Part shown: piece by piece, positions 8,820 to 16,805 of the stretch | Layout of the letters: every line of letters starts with the position of its first letter | Numbering within the stretch: position 1 is the first letter of the stretch | NCBI RefSeq assembly: GCF_015291705.1 | Contig: NZ_CP030050.1 | Coordinates: forward strand, 5,022,001-5,086,000 | Direction of reading: 5' to 3' | Source: Bradyrhizobium arachidis | Lineage (GTDB): Bacteria; Pseudomonadota; Alphaproteobacteria; Rhizobiales; Xanthobacteraceae | DNA length: 64,000 nucleotides | Translations under genes and position numbers: made by a program | The notes under the pieces: generated by a model | Database searches by the model: none | Told to the model about the DNA's origin: nothing | Seen by the model: only the letters and a program-made list of their open reading frames with translations

Positions 8820-9488
8820 ATGTACACGCCACCATTTTTCAAGCAGGACCGCGCCGCGAGCCTGAAATTCGCCGAGGAGCGCGGCTTCGGCACCATGTGC
8901 GCCTTCGACGGCCACAAACCGGTGGCCTCGCCGCTGCCGTTCTATCTGACCTATGCCGCCGACGGCACGCCGCAGGCCGCCTTTCATGTCGCCCGTCACA
9001 ATCCGCTGCTAAAGCTTGCGGGCGGTGATGCCTCGTGGCTGCTCGCGGTCAACGGCCCCGATGCCTATGTATCGCCGGACTGGTACGTCTCGCCTGACCA
9101 GGTCCCGACCTGGCTGTACCAGTCGGTGCATCTGAGCGGGCCGGTGCGGCTGTTGTCGGGCGACGAGCTGTCGGTGCAGATCGATACGCTCAGCGACAAG
9201 TTCGAGAACTGGCTGCTGCCGAAGAAGCCCTGGACCTCGGCCAAGATGACGGCGGGCCGGCTCGAGGCGCTGAAGAAGGGGATCGTGGGTCTGGTCATGA
9301 TGGTTGAAGAGGTTGAAGGCAGCTTCAAGCTCAACCAGCACAAGTCGGACGCCGACTATACGGCGATCGCCAATGCGCTCGGGGCACAGCCTGCTGCCGA
9401 CGCCAGAGAGATCGCGCAATTGATGCAGGATGTGAGGCCGGAGGCCTTCGTGAACGAAACCAACATGCTCGAAAGGAGCGCGCCATGA
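8820..9488 (+). CDS. PaiB-like FMN-binding split-barrel protein
   Basis: This gene encodes 222 residues of the PaiB/FMN-binding negative transcriptional regulator family. It opens MYTPPFF and contains the typical GFGTMCAFDG, SPLPFYL, HVARHNPLLK, YVSPDWY and VPTWLYQSVHLSG segments, and the late MVEEVEGSFKLNQHKSDADY that marks this family. In Bacillus, PaiB represses sporulation and protease genes, but most homologues are heme- or flavin-binding proteins of unclear role. The stop codon overlaps the argC start (ATGA), so the two are translationally coupled. The last residues (VNETNMLERSAP) resemble a segment of ArgC, which is odd for this family. Confidence 0.85.
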   Translation: MYTPPFFKQDRAASLKFAEERGFGTMCAFDGHKPVASPLPFYLTYAADGTPQAAFHVARHNPLLKLAGGDASWLLAVNGPDAYVSPDWYVSPDQVPTWLYQSVHLSGPVRLLSGDELSVQIDTLSDKFENWLLPKKPWTSAKMTAGRLEALKKGIVGLVMMVEEVEGSFKLNQHKSDADYTAIANALGAQPAADAREIAQLMQDVRPEAFVNETNMLERSAP

Positions 9489-10468
9489 GCCTCACGGAAA
9501 CCACGAAAGCCCCGATCACCGGCGCTACGAAGAAGCCGGCCACCGTCTTCGTCGACGGCGGCTCCGGCACCACCGGCCTTGGCATCAACGAGCGGCTGAA
9601 GCTCCAGAGCGACGTCGTGGTGAAGACCATTGCCGATGACAAGCGCAAGGACCCCGCGGCCAAGAAGGCGCTGATGGAAGAGGTGGACCTCGTCATCCTC
9701 TGCCTGCCCGACGATGCCGCCAAGGAAACTGTGGCGCTGGTTGACAGCATGGGCAATTCCGCGCCGAAGGTGCTGGACGCCTCGACTGCGTACCGGGTCG
9801 CGCCCGATTGGGCCTATGGCTTCCCCGAGCTGACGCCGGACCAGGCCACCAAGATCAAGGCCGCGAACAAGGTCTCCAATCCCGGCTGCTATCCGACCGG
9901 CGGCATCGCGCTGCTGCGGCCGATCGTCGATGCGGGTCTGCTGCCTTCCGATTATCCCGTCACCGTCAACGCGGTGAGCGGCTTTTCCGGCGGCGGCAAG
10001 TCGATGATCGCAAGCTTCGAGGACGGCAGCGCGCCGTCGTTCGAGCTCTACGGCCTCGGCTTCGAGCACAAGCATCTGCCGGAGCTGCAGCTCTATTCGA
10101 ACCTGACGCGGCGGCCGATCTTCATCCCCTCGGTCGGCAATTACCGGCAGGGCATGCTGGTCTCGATCCCGCTGCAGCTCGACACGCTGCCGGGCAGGCC
10201 TGGTGGTGCCGACCTCCAAGCCGCGATGGCCAAGCGCTATGCCGGGTCGAAATACGTCAAGGTGATGCCGCTGCAGAACGAGGCGACCAAGGGCGGCCGG
10301 CTCGAGCCGGAGGCCCTCAACGAGACCAACATGCTCGAGCTCTACGTCTTCGCCAGCGACAAGTACCACCAGGCGGTGCTGGTCGCCCGGCTCGACAATC
10401 TCGGCAAGGGTGCCTCGGGTGCCGCCGTGCAGAACATGCGGCTGATGCTGGGATTGCCGGAGGAGTAG
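9485..10468 (+). CDS. argC: N-acetyl-gamma-glutamyl-phosphate reductase (short type 2 form)
   Basis: ArgC reduces N-acetylglutamyl phosphate to the semialdehyde with NADPH, the third step of arginine synthesis. The 327-residue protein has the N-terminal nucleotide-binding motif VDGGSGTTGLGI (about 23-34), LPDDAAKE, and the catalytic Cys135 in SNPGCYPTGG, followed by a substrate domain with GFSGGGKSMI. The length matches the type 2 class (about 310-330) rather than type 1 (about 345). The start overlaps the stop of the PaiB-like gene. An unusual point is the lack of other arginine genes; the carbamoyltransferase-like gene at 11572 is near but on the other strand. Confidence 0.94.
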   Translation: MSLTETTKAPITGATKKPATVFVDGGSGTTGLGINERLKLQSDVVVKTIADDKRKDPAAKKALMEEVDLVILCLPDDAAKETVALVDSMGNSAPKVLDASTAYRVAPDWAYGFPELTPDQATKIKAANKVSNPGCYPTGGIALLRPIVDAGLLPSDYPVTVNAVSGFSGGGKSMIASFEDGSAPSFELYGLGFEHKHLPELQLYSNLTRRPIFIPSVGNYRQGMLVSIPLQLDTLPGRPGGADLQAAMAKRYAGSKYVKVMPLQNEATKGGRLEPEALNETNMLELYVFASDKYHQAVLVARLDNLGKGASGAAVQNMRLMLGLPEE

Positions 10469-10484
10469 GGCGCGCTTCTGCCGC

Positions 10485-10607
10485 GTCATGGCCGGGCTTG
10501 TCCCGGCCATCCACGCGTTGCCGCGATCAAGGAAGAACGTGGATGCCCGGGCCTTCGCCTCGCCGAAGCGGCTTCGGCCGCGCAGGCGGGACAAGCCCGG
10601 GCATGAC
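10485..10607. repeat. Palindromic intergenic repeat, class A (123 bp)
   Basis: The ends are GTCATGGCCGGGCTTGTCCC and its inverted partner with one mismatch; inside, CATCCACG and CGTGGATG form a second pair. The element lies between argC and a convergent porin gene, as typical REP/MITE-like elements of Bradyrhizobium do, and can fold into a long hairpin that may end transcription from both sides. Confidence 0.85.
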
Positions 10608-10627
10608 GACTACGAGGGTTGGTGCGC

Positions 10628-11395
10628 TCAGTACTTCGCGATGACCGGGCCGCCGAACCGATAGTTGATACGGGCGGTGATCAGGTCGACGTCCTGGCCG
10701 ATGCGCTCGGTGCGCGAGAACGTGCCGACAGGCGCCAGCGCTCCGTTGGCGCTGAGGGTGACGTCGCGGCGGCCCATGAACAGGTGGTCGTATTCGACAC
10801 CGACCGACCAATTCGGGGCGAAGCCGTATTCGAGGCCGACGCCAACGGTGCCGCCCCAACGGGTCTCGTCGGCGCCATCGAACTCCGCTCCGGCCAGACC
10901 GCCCGTACCGATGCCGCGGTAACGATCCCTGGTGACAGCGGCGCCGCCCTTCACGTAGAGCAGCGCGTTATTCCAGGCGTAGCCGACCTGGCCGGTGAAC
11001 AGGCCGAAGGCGTCGACGCGGGTGCGGTTGGCGACGCCGAGCACGGTGCTCGTATTCCGGCCAGAGAGATCGGCCCAGTCGCCCTGGGCTTCGAGGCCGA
11101 ACACGAAGGTGCTGCTCTGCCAGCGGTAGCCGACCTGGCCGCCGGCAACGGCGCCGGTCGCATCATGGCAGCCTTCGGATACGCCGGGGGCGAAGCCGAC
11201 CGTCTGGTCCCAGCACTTGCGTGACGTGCCGTAACCGCCGTTGGCGCCGATATAGAAGCCGCTCCAGTCGTAGATCGCGGCGATCATCGGCGGCGCCTTG
11301 GTGTAGGGCCGGGCGGCGAGATCTGCGGCACCGGCTTCGGTCGCGAAGGCGGCCAGGGAGAGGGCGCCAAGCGCGGATGCAATCTTCCAATTCAT
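10628..11395 (-). CDS. Outer-membrane beta-barrel porin (Omp25/Omp31-like)
   Basis: This gene encodes 255 residues: a signal peptide (1-23, ending TEAGA), mature start ADLAARPYTKAPP, then W-S-G-F-Y-I-G-A-N-G-G-Y-G and alternating amphipathic strands ending NYRFGGPVIAKY. It contains two Cys (RKCWDQ and SEGCHD) in the first surface loop that could form a disulfide. The barrel is of the Omp25/RopB type common in Rhizobiales and is distinct from the 3.3 kb paralogues, having GGQVGYRWQ and VGLEYGFAPNWSVGVEYDHL. It is transcribed alone and is convergent to argC across the class A repeat. Confidence 0.92.
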   Translation of the reverse strand: MNWKIASALGALSLAAFATEAGAADLAARPYTKAPPMIAAIYDWSGFYIGANGGYGTSRKCWDQTVGFAPGVSEGCHDATGAVAGGQVGYRWQSSTFVFGLEAQGDWADLSGRNTSTVLGVANRTRVDAFGLFTGQVGYAWNNALLYVKGGAAVTRDRYRGIGTGGLAGAEFDGADETRWGGTVGVGLEYGFAPNWSVGVEYDHLFMGRRDVTLSANGALAPVGTFSRTERIGQDVDLITARINYRFGGPVIAKY

Positions 11396-11571
11396 GTCAG
11401 CCCCGAATCAATCAATTGAGATGGGTGAATATAACTGTGGATGAGTGACAATCTGTGCGAGCAAACCGGCAGGCTGTCGTTTTCGTCCGCGGTGTTGTCG
11501 CTCGGCAACATGGCGGCGCTCGCCGGCGCCCGAAGACCCGGCTTGCACCGGTCGCGAGCCTTCCCCCGCCT

Positions 11572-12438
11572 TTACGCGACCGTCCATTCGAGCAGCGCAT
11601 TCTGCGCGTGCAGGAGATAGGCCTTTGCCGGCGGGCTCTGGCAGGCCGGATGCGACGTCGCATCGGCGCTGACCTCCTGACCTCTGGTCACGGGCGGGCA
11701 GGGCAGGAAAATCACGTCGGGGCGGCACCGGTTCAGGGTCGCGGCCGATATCCGGTAGCTCGCCAGTTGATCGTCCTGTGCTCCGACAGGCCAGCAGTCC
11801 GTGATGATCACGTCCGCATCGAACAAGGCGTCGAGATCGGTCGTGGCGGTGAAGTTCGGGCTGGCGAGATCCCTGACATGCCAGTCCGACGGATAGGCCT
11901 GGGTCACCTTGATCGGCAGCGCGATCGAGGCTTCACCCCAGGACCGAAGGATATTGGCATCGGGCGCTACGCCAACGACCTTGAGATCGTCGAGATGCCC
12001 TCGCTTGCTCCTGACATAGGCGAGATCGCCGAGCGTCTCGCAAGGATGGTTCGAGCGCGTTCTCGCATTGATGACCGGCGCTTCGGCGCTGGCCGCGAGC
12101 TCTCGCAAGGCCGACAGCTCTCGTGTCCGCACGACCAGGATGTCGAACCAATTGTCGAGATATTTCGCGAGATCGGCGGTGGTCTCGGCGGCATTGAGCC
12201 TGACCGGCGCATGGACGCAGATGCCGCCCATCGCCTGGATGCCGAGGTCGAAAGCGGTGGTATTGCGCCATCCGCCATCGTCGACGATGAGCCCGACGCG
12301 CTTGCCGGCGAGCGGCTGCGGCATGACGCGGTCGCGCCAAGCCGCCGCGAGCACTTGCGCGCGGTCGACGATCGATCTGATCGTGTCCGCGCCGAGGTCC
12401 TGGAACTGGAGAAAGTCCCGGTTGGCTTCGTGATGCAT
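11572..12438 (-). CDS. Ornithine/N-acetylornithine carbamoyltransferase-like protein
   Basis: This gene encodes 288 residues of the aspartate/ornithine carbamoyltransferase fold. The carbamoyl-phosphate site is atypical: the usual S-x-R-T-R is replaced by W-R-N-T-T (in GGWRNTTAFDLG), HPCQ is HPCE, and the HCLP loop that carries the catalytic Cys is PCPPVTRGQEV. Length and the PVTRGQEV segment are closer to knotted N-acetylornithine carbamoyltransferases than to classical OTC. The C-terminus ends LLHAQNALLEW, which matches the last helix of the family. It may transfer carbamoyl to an unknown amine, or have lost activity. It is followed 134 bp upstream by the porin promoter and is a neighbour of a MAPEG gene on the same strand. 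Confidence 0.75.
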   Translation of the reverse strand: MHHEANRDFLQFQDLGADTIRSIVDRAQVLAAAWRDRVMPQPLAGKRVGLIVDDGGWRNTTAFDLGIQAMGGICVHAPVRLNAAETTADLAKYLDNWFDILVVRTRELSALRELAASAEAPVINARTRSNHPCETLGDLAYVRSKRGHLDDLKVVGVAPDANILRSWGEASIALPIKVTQAYPSDWHVRDLASPNFTATTDLDALFDADVIITDCWPVGAQDDQLASYRISAATLNRCRPDVIFLPCPPVTRGQEVSADATSHPACQSPPAKAYLLHAQNALLEWTVA

Positions 12439-12471
12439 TGCTAAGCGTTGCCGCGCGTCGGGGGCGCGCGA

Positions 12472-12870
12472 TCAGAATACCCTGAAGATTGCCAGCACCA
12501 ACACGGCCTGCGCCAGGAAGCCGACGGTAAAGGCGAGGGTGCGGAACACCGGGATGCCGAGCGCATAGACGATCAGATGCGCGACGCGCGACCAGAAATA
12601 GACCGCGCAGGCGAGCACGGTCCATTTCGAGGAATAGTCGATCGCGTTCAGGATCAGCACCAGGGGTGCGAACAGCACGAGGTTCTCGACCGCGTTGTCA
12701 TGGGCGAACATTAGGCGGTTCGCCCATTCGGCTTGCGGCTTGTCGCCGCGCGAGGGGTTGGCCAAGGCGCCGCTAAGCCCCCGAACCTGGCAGCGATTGA
12801 TGGTGTAGGGAATCCAGAGGATCCCGGTCAGGATCACCGTACAGGTCAGCCAGAACAATTCGCGCGTCAT
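12472..12870 (-). CDS. MAPEG family membrane protein
   Basis: This gene encodes 132 residues with four hydrophobic helices. The family pattern is visible in the N-R-x-M-F-A-H-D-N-A-V-E-N-L-V-L-F-A-P segment (second helix) and the R-V-A-H-L-I-V-Y-x-L-G-I-P region (third and fourth helices). MAPEG proteins are membrane-bound glutathione transferases/peroxidases or relatives of unknown substrate. It lies 33 bp upstream of the carbamoyltransferase-like gene on the same strand, so co-transcription is possible. Confidence 0.88.
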   Translation of the reverse strand: MTRELFWLTCTVILTGILWIPYTINRCQVRGLSGALANPSRGDKPQAEWANRLMFAHDNAVENLVLFAPLVLILNAIDYSSKWTVLACAVYFWSRVAHLIVYALGIPVFRTLAFTVGFLAQAVLVLAIFRVF

Positions 12871-12953
12871 AACCCGGTCCCCTCTGTCGTCGCTGTGCTT
12901 GAGGCGAGCTTATACAAACGAGAAAGATTGCGCCATGCGCCTCATATTCGTTT

Positions 12954-13002
12954 GCGCATGATCTCTCCGGAAAACCGCTTCGCACTTTTCCGGATCATGC
13001 GC
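12954..13002. repeat. Palindromic repeat, class D copy 1 (49 bp)
   Basis: GCGCATGAT ... GATCATGCGC ends flank CCGGAAAA-type arms. On the minus strand the element starts at the TAG stop of phaC and would fold into a terminator-like hairpin. A second copy follows hom at 18122-18170. Confidence 0.85.
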
Positions 13003-14810
13003 TACGCGCGGACCCTGACATAGCTGCCGGGCGCGTCCTCGATCGGGGGCAGGGCATCGCTGCCGATGCTGCGCGCGGGCACTTCCTCCGGATCGAGGCT
13101 GCCCAGCCATTCGCGCCAGTCCGGCCACCACGAGCCCTTGTGCTCGACCGCGCCCTTCATCCAGTCCGCGACCGTGACGTCCTTGATGTTTTCGTTGGTC
13201 CAGTACTGGTACTTGTTCGAGGCGGGCGGGTTGACGACGCCGGCGATGTGCCCCGAGCCCGACAGCACATACTTCACCGGTCCGCCGAAGAACTGCGAGC
13301 CATACAGCACCGATTCCGCCGGTGCGATGTGGTCCTCGCGGGTGGCGAGGTTGTAGACGGGCACCTTGACCTTGGAGAGATCGAGCAGGGTGTTGTCGAG
13401 CACCATGGTGCCGGTCGACAGCCGGTTCTCCAGATAGCAATTGCGCAGGTAGTAGGAATGGTTCGCCTGCGTCATCCGTGTCGCGTCGGAATTCCAGTGC
13501 AACAGGTCGAACGCGCTCGGCTGCTGCCCCTTCAGATAGTTGCTGACGACGTAGGACCAGATCAGGTCGTTGGAGCGCAGCATGTTGAAGGCCATCGCCA
13601 TCTTCGAGCCTTCGAGCACGCCGGCCGCCTTCATGTCGTGCTCGAGCGCTGCGATCTGCTCCTCGTCGACGAAGACGAGGAGGTCGCCGGCGTGGGTGAA
13701 GTCGACTTGGGCGGCGAAGAACGTCGCGGACGACACCCGCTGGCGGCGCTTCTCGGCGAGCCAGGCCAGCGTGGTCGCAAGCATGGTGCCGCCGACGCAA
13801 TAGCCGGCGGTGTGCACCTTCATCTCGCCGGTGACCTTCTCGATCACGTCCATCGCCGTGAGCGGGCCTTCCTTCATGTAGTCTTCCCAGCTCTTGTTGC
13901 CGAGCCGCTTGTCGGGATTGACCCATGAGATCACGAACACGGTGATGCCCTGGTCGACGCACCACTTGATGTAGGATTTCTCCGGCTTGAGATCGAGGAT
14001 GTAGAACTTGTTGATCCAGGGCGGCACGATCAGGAGCGGGGTGCGCAGCACCTTCTCCGTGGTCGGCGCATACTGGATCAGCTGCATCATCTCGTTCTGG
14101 TAGATCACCTTGCCCGGCGTCGTCGCCATGTTGACGCCGACGACGAGGTTGTCCGGATTGGACTGGCGGATCTTCAGCATGCCCTTGCCGGCGGCGATGT
14201 CCTCGGCGAGCATCTTCAGGCCGCGCGCGAGATTTTCGCCGCTGCTCGCCACCGTCTCGCGCAGCACTTCCGGATTGGTCAGCACGAAGTTCGACGGCGA
14301 GATCGCGTTGGTGACCTGCTGGACGTAGAACTCCGCCTTGCGGCGGGTCTGCGGATCGAGCCCTTCCGCATCGCGCACCAGTTCCTGCGCCCATTTGCTC
14401 GTCAGCAAATAGAGCTGCATCATGAAATCGAAGAACTGGTTCGACTTCCATTCCGGATCGGCAAAGCGCTTGTCGCGCGGCGAGGGCGCGATCGCGGGCG
14501 CGGCGTCCTGGCCGGCCATGCGGCGTGCCGCCGTGCCCCAGAGATCGAGATAGTCCTTGGCGAGCTTGGTCTGGAGATCGGAGGAGCGGGACGTATCCGA
14601 CAGCCAGTATTCCGCGACCGAGGTGAAGGTCTTGACTACTTCCGTCAGCTCGGCCGGCGGACGGTCCTGCACCTCGCCGCTCTCGCGCGGCTTGAGGTAG
14701 GCCGCGAGCGCCTTGCCGCCGCTCTCCATCGCCCGCGCGACATTCATCGCGAAGGCTTCCGCATCGAACTTGGTCTCGGGTTTGGGCGTGTCGGTCGTGA
14801 CGGTACTCAT
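13002..14810 (-). CDS. phaC: Class I poly(3-hydroxyalkanoate) synthase
   Basis: PhaC polymerises (R)-3-hydroxyacyl-CoA into PHA granules. The 602-residue product has the alpha-helical N-terminal domain (to about 200) and the alpha/beta-hydrolase core with lipase-like box G-Y-C-V-G (336-340; Cys338 nucleophile), the conserved PPWINKFYILDL, and late Asp and His in TREDHIAP and SGSGHIAGVVNPP. Length about 600 and absence of an adjacent phaE favour class I. The start at 14810 (MSTVTTDTP) is preferred over an upstream ATG that adds 31 residues of no PhaC character. No phaA, phaB or phasin gene is adjacent. The 3' end meets a class D repeat at its stop codon. Confidence 0.95.
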   Translation of the reverse strand: MSTVTTDTPKPETKFDAEAFAMNVARAMESGGKALAAYLKPRESGEVQDRPPAELTEVVKTFTSVAEYWLSDTSRSSDLQTKLAKDYLDLWGTAARRMAGQDAAPAIAPSPRDKRFADPEWKSNQFFDFMMQLYLLTSKWAQELVRDAEGLDPQTRRKAEFYVQQVTNAISPSNFVLTNPEVLRETVASSGENLARGLKMLAEDIAAGKGMLKIRQSNPDNLVVGVNMATTPGKVIYQNEMMQLIQYAPTTEKVLRTPLLIVPPWINKFYILDLKPEKSYIKWCVDQGITVFVISWVNPDKRLGNKSWEDYMKEGPLTAMDVIEKVTGEMKVHTAGYCVGGTMLATTLAWLAEKRRQRVSSATFFAAQVDFTHAGDLLVFVDEEQIAALEHDMKAAGVLEGSKMAMAFNMLRSNDLIWSYVVSNYLKGQQPSAFDLLHWNSDATRMTQANHSYYLRNCYLENRLSTGTMVLDNTLLDLSKVKVPVYNLATREDHIAPAESVLYGSQFFGGPVKYVLSGSGHIAGVVNPPASNKYQYWTNENIKDVTVADWMKGAVEHKGSWWPDWREWLGSLDPEEVPARSIGSDALPPIEDAPGSYVRVRA

Positions 14811-15064
14811 GACCAGAACAGTAACGATTGATTCCGTATTCGTCACCGCGAAGCTAGCATCTTTGGCGTCAAACACTCTCGAAGATGTGTTGCGGTGCGA
14901 CAAATTTTCTTGGTTCCGTCACAATCGAGCCGCACCGCTCGTCTTGGTAGTTTCGGGCTGTTTTCTCGCTCGCACCATTTCGGGCAGCAATGGTTTGAGC
15001 TTGGGCGTGGTGTCGGGTAGGCTTGCCCGAGGCCGTGCTTTGGGACGAGTAGGGGATTTCCCAA

Positions 15065-15337
15065 GTGTTGGCGTTTAGGGACCTGCAAAAGTCGCTACGG
15101 ATCTGTGGCGCGCTGAGCGTGGCATTTGTGCTTGCCGGCTGCTCGAGCCAGCTTGCCGATCTCACGCCCGCGGATGCGCAGGCGCATCCCAAGGAGCCCG
15201 GCAGCTATCTGCCGGTACACGACCTGCCGCCGGATCGCGACCAGGCGGTCATTCCGCCGGAGCAGCGCGCCAAGATCGAGGCCGAACTCGCCGCCGCCCG
15301 CGATCGCCAGGCCACTGCTGCCAAGGATGCGAAATAG
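15065..15337 (+). CDS. Small predicted lipoprotein
   Basis: This gene encodes 90 residues from a GTG start at 15065. A type II signal peptide with lipobox L-A-G-C (Cys at about residue 26) is followed by a Pro-rich segment with PPEQRAKIEAELAAARDRQ, a short helical coil at the C-terminus. It should be lipid-anchored in the cell envelope. It lies 254 bp upstream-divergent of phaC and about 220 bp before the aminotransferase gene. No family function is known to me. Confidence 0.7.
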   Translation: MLAFRDLQKSLRICGALSVAFVLAGCSSQLADLTPADAQAHPKEPGSYLPVHDLPPDRDQAVIPPEQRAKIEAELAAARDRQATAAKDAK

Positions 15338-15554
15338 CGCAGCGCAAGGTAATCGCTGGCGCCCCCGTCGTGCCGTGCTAAAAGACCTCAGTTCAGCCGA
15401 GAGTCAGGGCGAACGACTTCAGCCACCATCGTCGAAAATTGCTCTAAGTATTTGATTTTGAGTGATTTGCGCGAGAGGGGCGGGGCGCCTTTCGAAGGCG
15501 GCCGCCATGGCCTGTCGATTCTGTCCTGACCGGTTGCCCGGAGCCCAGAGAGCC

Positions 15555-16775
15555 ATGGAAGAATTTTACCGCATTCGCCGCCTTCCGCCTTACGTGTTCG
15601 AGCAGGTCAACCGGGCCAAGGCGGCCGCGCGGAATGCCGGCGCCGACATCATCGACCTCGGCATGGGCAATCCGGATCTGCCGGCGCCGCCGCACGTGCT
15701 GGAGAAGCTCAAGGAGACGCTCGGCAAGCCGCGCACCGACCGCTACTCGGCCTCGCGCGGCATCCCCGGCCTGCGTCGGGCCCAGGCCGCCTATTACGCC
15801 CGCCGCTTCGGCGTGAAGCTCAACCCCGACACCCAGATCGTGGCGACGCTCGGCTCCAAGGAGGGCTTTGCCAATGTGGCCCAGGCGATCACCGCGCCGG
15901 GCGACGTCATCCTGTGTCCGAACCCGAGCTATCCGATTCACGCCTTCGGCTTTTTGATGGCGGGCGGCGTGATCCGCTCGGTACCCTCCGAGCCGACGCC
16001 GCAATTCTTCGAGGCGGTGGAGCGGGCGATCGTGCATTCGATCCCCAAGCCGCTGGCGCTCGTCGTCTGCTATCCGTCGAACCCGACCGCCTATGTCGCG
16101 AGCCTCGACTTCTACAAGGACCTCGTCGCCTTCGCGAAGAAGCACGAGATCCTGATCCTGTCGGACCTCGCTTATGCCGAGGTCTATTTCGACGAGAACA
16201 ACCCGCCGCCCTCGGTGCTCCAGGTGCCCGGCGCGATCGACGTCACCGTCGAGTTCACCTCGATGTCGAAGACCTATTCCATGGCCGGCTGGCGCATGGG
16301 CTTTGCGGTCGGCAATGACCGCGTGATCGCGGCACTCGCGCGCGTCAAATCCTACCTCGACTACGGCGCCTTCACGCCGGTGCAGGTCGCCGCGACCGCC
16401 GCGCTGAACGGCCCTGATGATTGCATCAAGGAGATGCGCGACACCTATCGCAAGCGCCGCGACGCGCTGGTGGAATCGTTCGGCCGGGCGGGGTGGGAGA
16501 TCCCGCCGCCGGAAGCCTCGATGTTCGCCTGGGTGCCGCTGCCGGAGGCCTTCCGCAGTGTCGGTAGCATGCAGTTCGCGACCCTGATGGTGGAGAAAAG
16601 CGGCGTCGCGGTCTCGCCCGGCGTCGGCTTCGGCGAGCATGGCGAAGGGTATGTCCGCATCGCCATGGTGGAAAACGAGCAACGGATCAGGCAGGCCGCG
16701 CGCGGCGTGCGCCGCTTCCTTGAAAGCGGCATCGAAACGTTGCACAACGTGGTTCCGCTCGCCAATCGGCGCTAA
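15555..16775 (+). CDS. PLP aminotransferase class I/II (AlaC/DapL-like)
   Basis: This gene encodes 406 residues of the fold-type I aminotransferases. It has the family start MEEFYRIRRLPPYVF, the substrate loop LGMGNPDLPAP (35-45), the PLP contacts S-D-L-A-Y (203-207) and the Schiff-base Lys239 in FTSMSKTYSMAGWRMG, and the C-terminal Arg in GYVRIAMVEN. Close relatives are annotated as LL-diaminopimelate or alanine aminotransferase (AlaC), and it stands next to hom as in other Rhizobiales. An upstream start at 15462 would add 31 residues of unlikely sequence. Substrate remains uncertain between alanine/glutamate and diaminopimelate. Confidence 0.93.
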   Translation: MEEFYRIRRLPPYVFEQVNRAKAAARNAGADIIDLGMGNPDLPAPPHVLEKLKETLGKPRTDRYSASRGIPGLRRAQAAYYARRFGVKLNPDTQIVATLGSKEGFANVAQAITAPGDVILCPNPSYPIHAFGFLMAGGVIRSVPSEPTPQFFEAVERAIVHSIPKPLALVVCYPSNPTAYVASLDFYKDLVAFAKKHEILILSDLAYAEVYFDENNPPPSVLQVPGAIDVTVEFTSMSKTYSMAGWRMGFAVGNDRVIAALARVKSYLDYGAFTPVQVAATAALNGPDDCIKEMRDTYRKRRDALVESFGRAGWEIPPPEASMFAWVPLPEAFRSVGSMQFATLMVEKSGVAVSPGVGFGEHGEGYVRIAMVENEQRIRQAARGVRRFLESGIETLHNVVPLANRR

Positions 16776-16805
16776 GCTTCTCTTCGGCAGGTTTTCTAAG
16801 ACATC

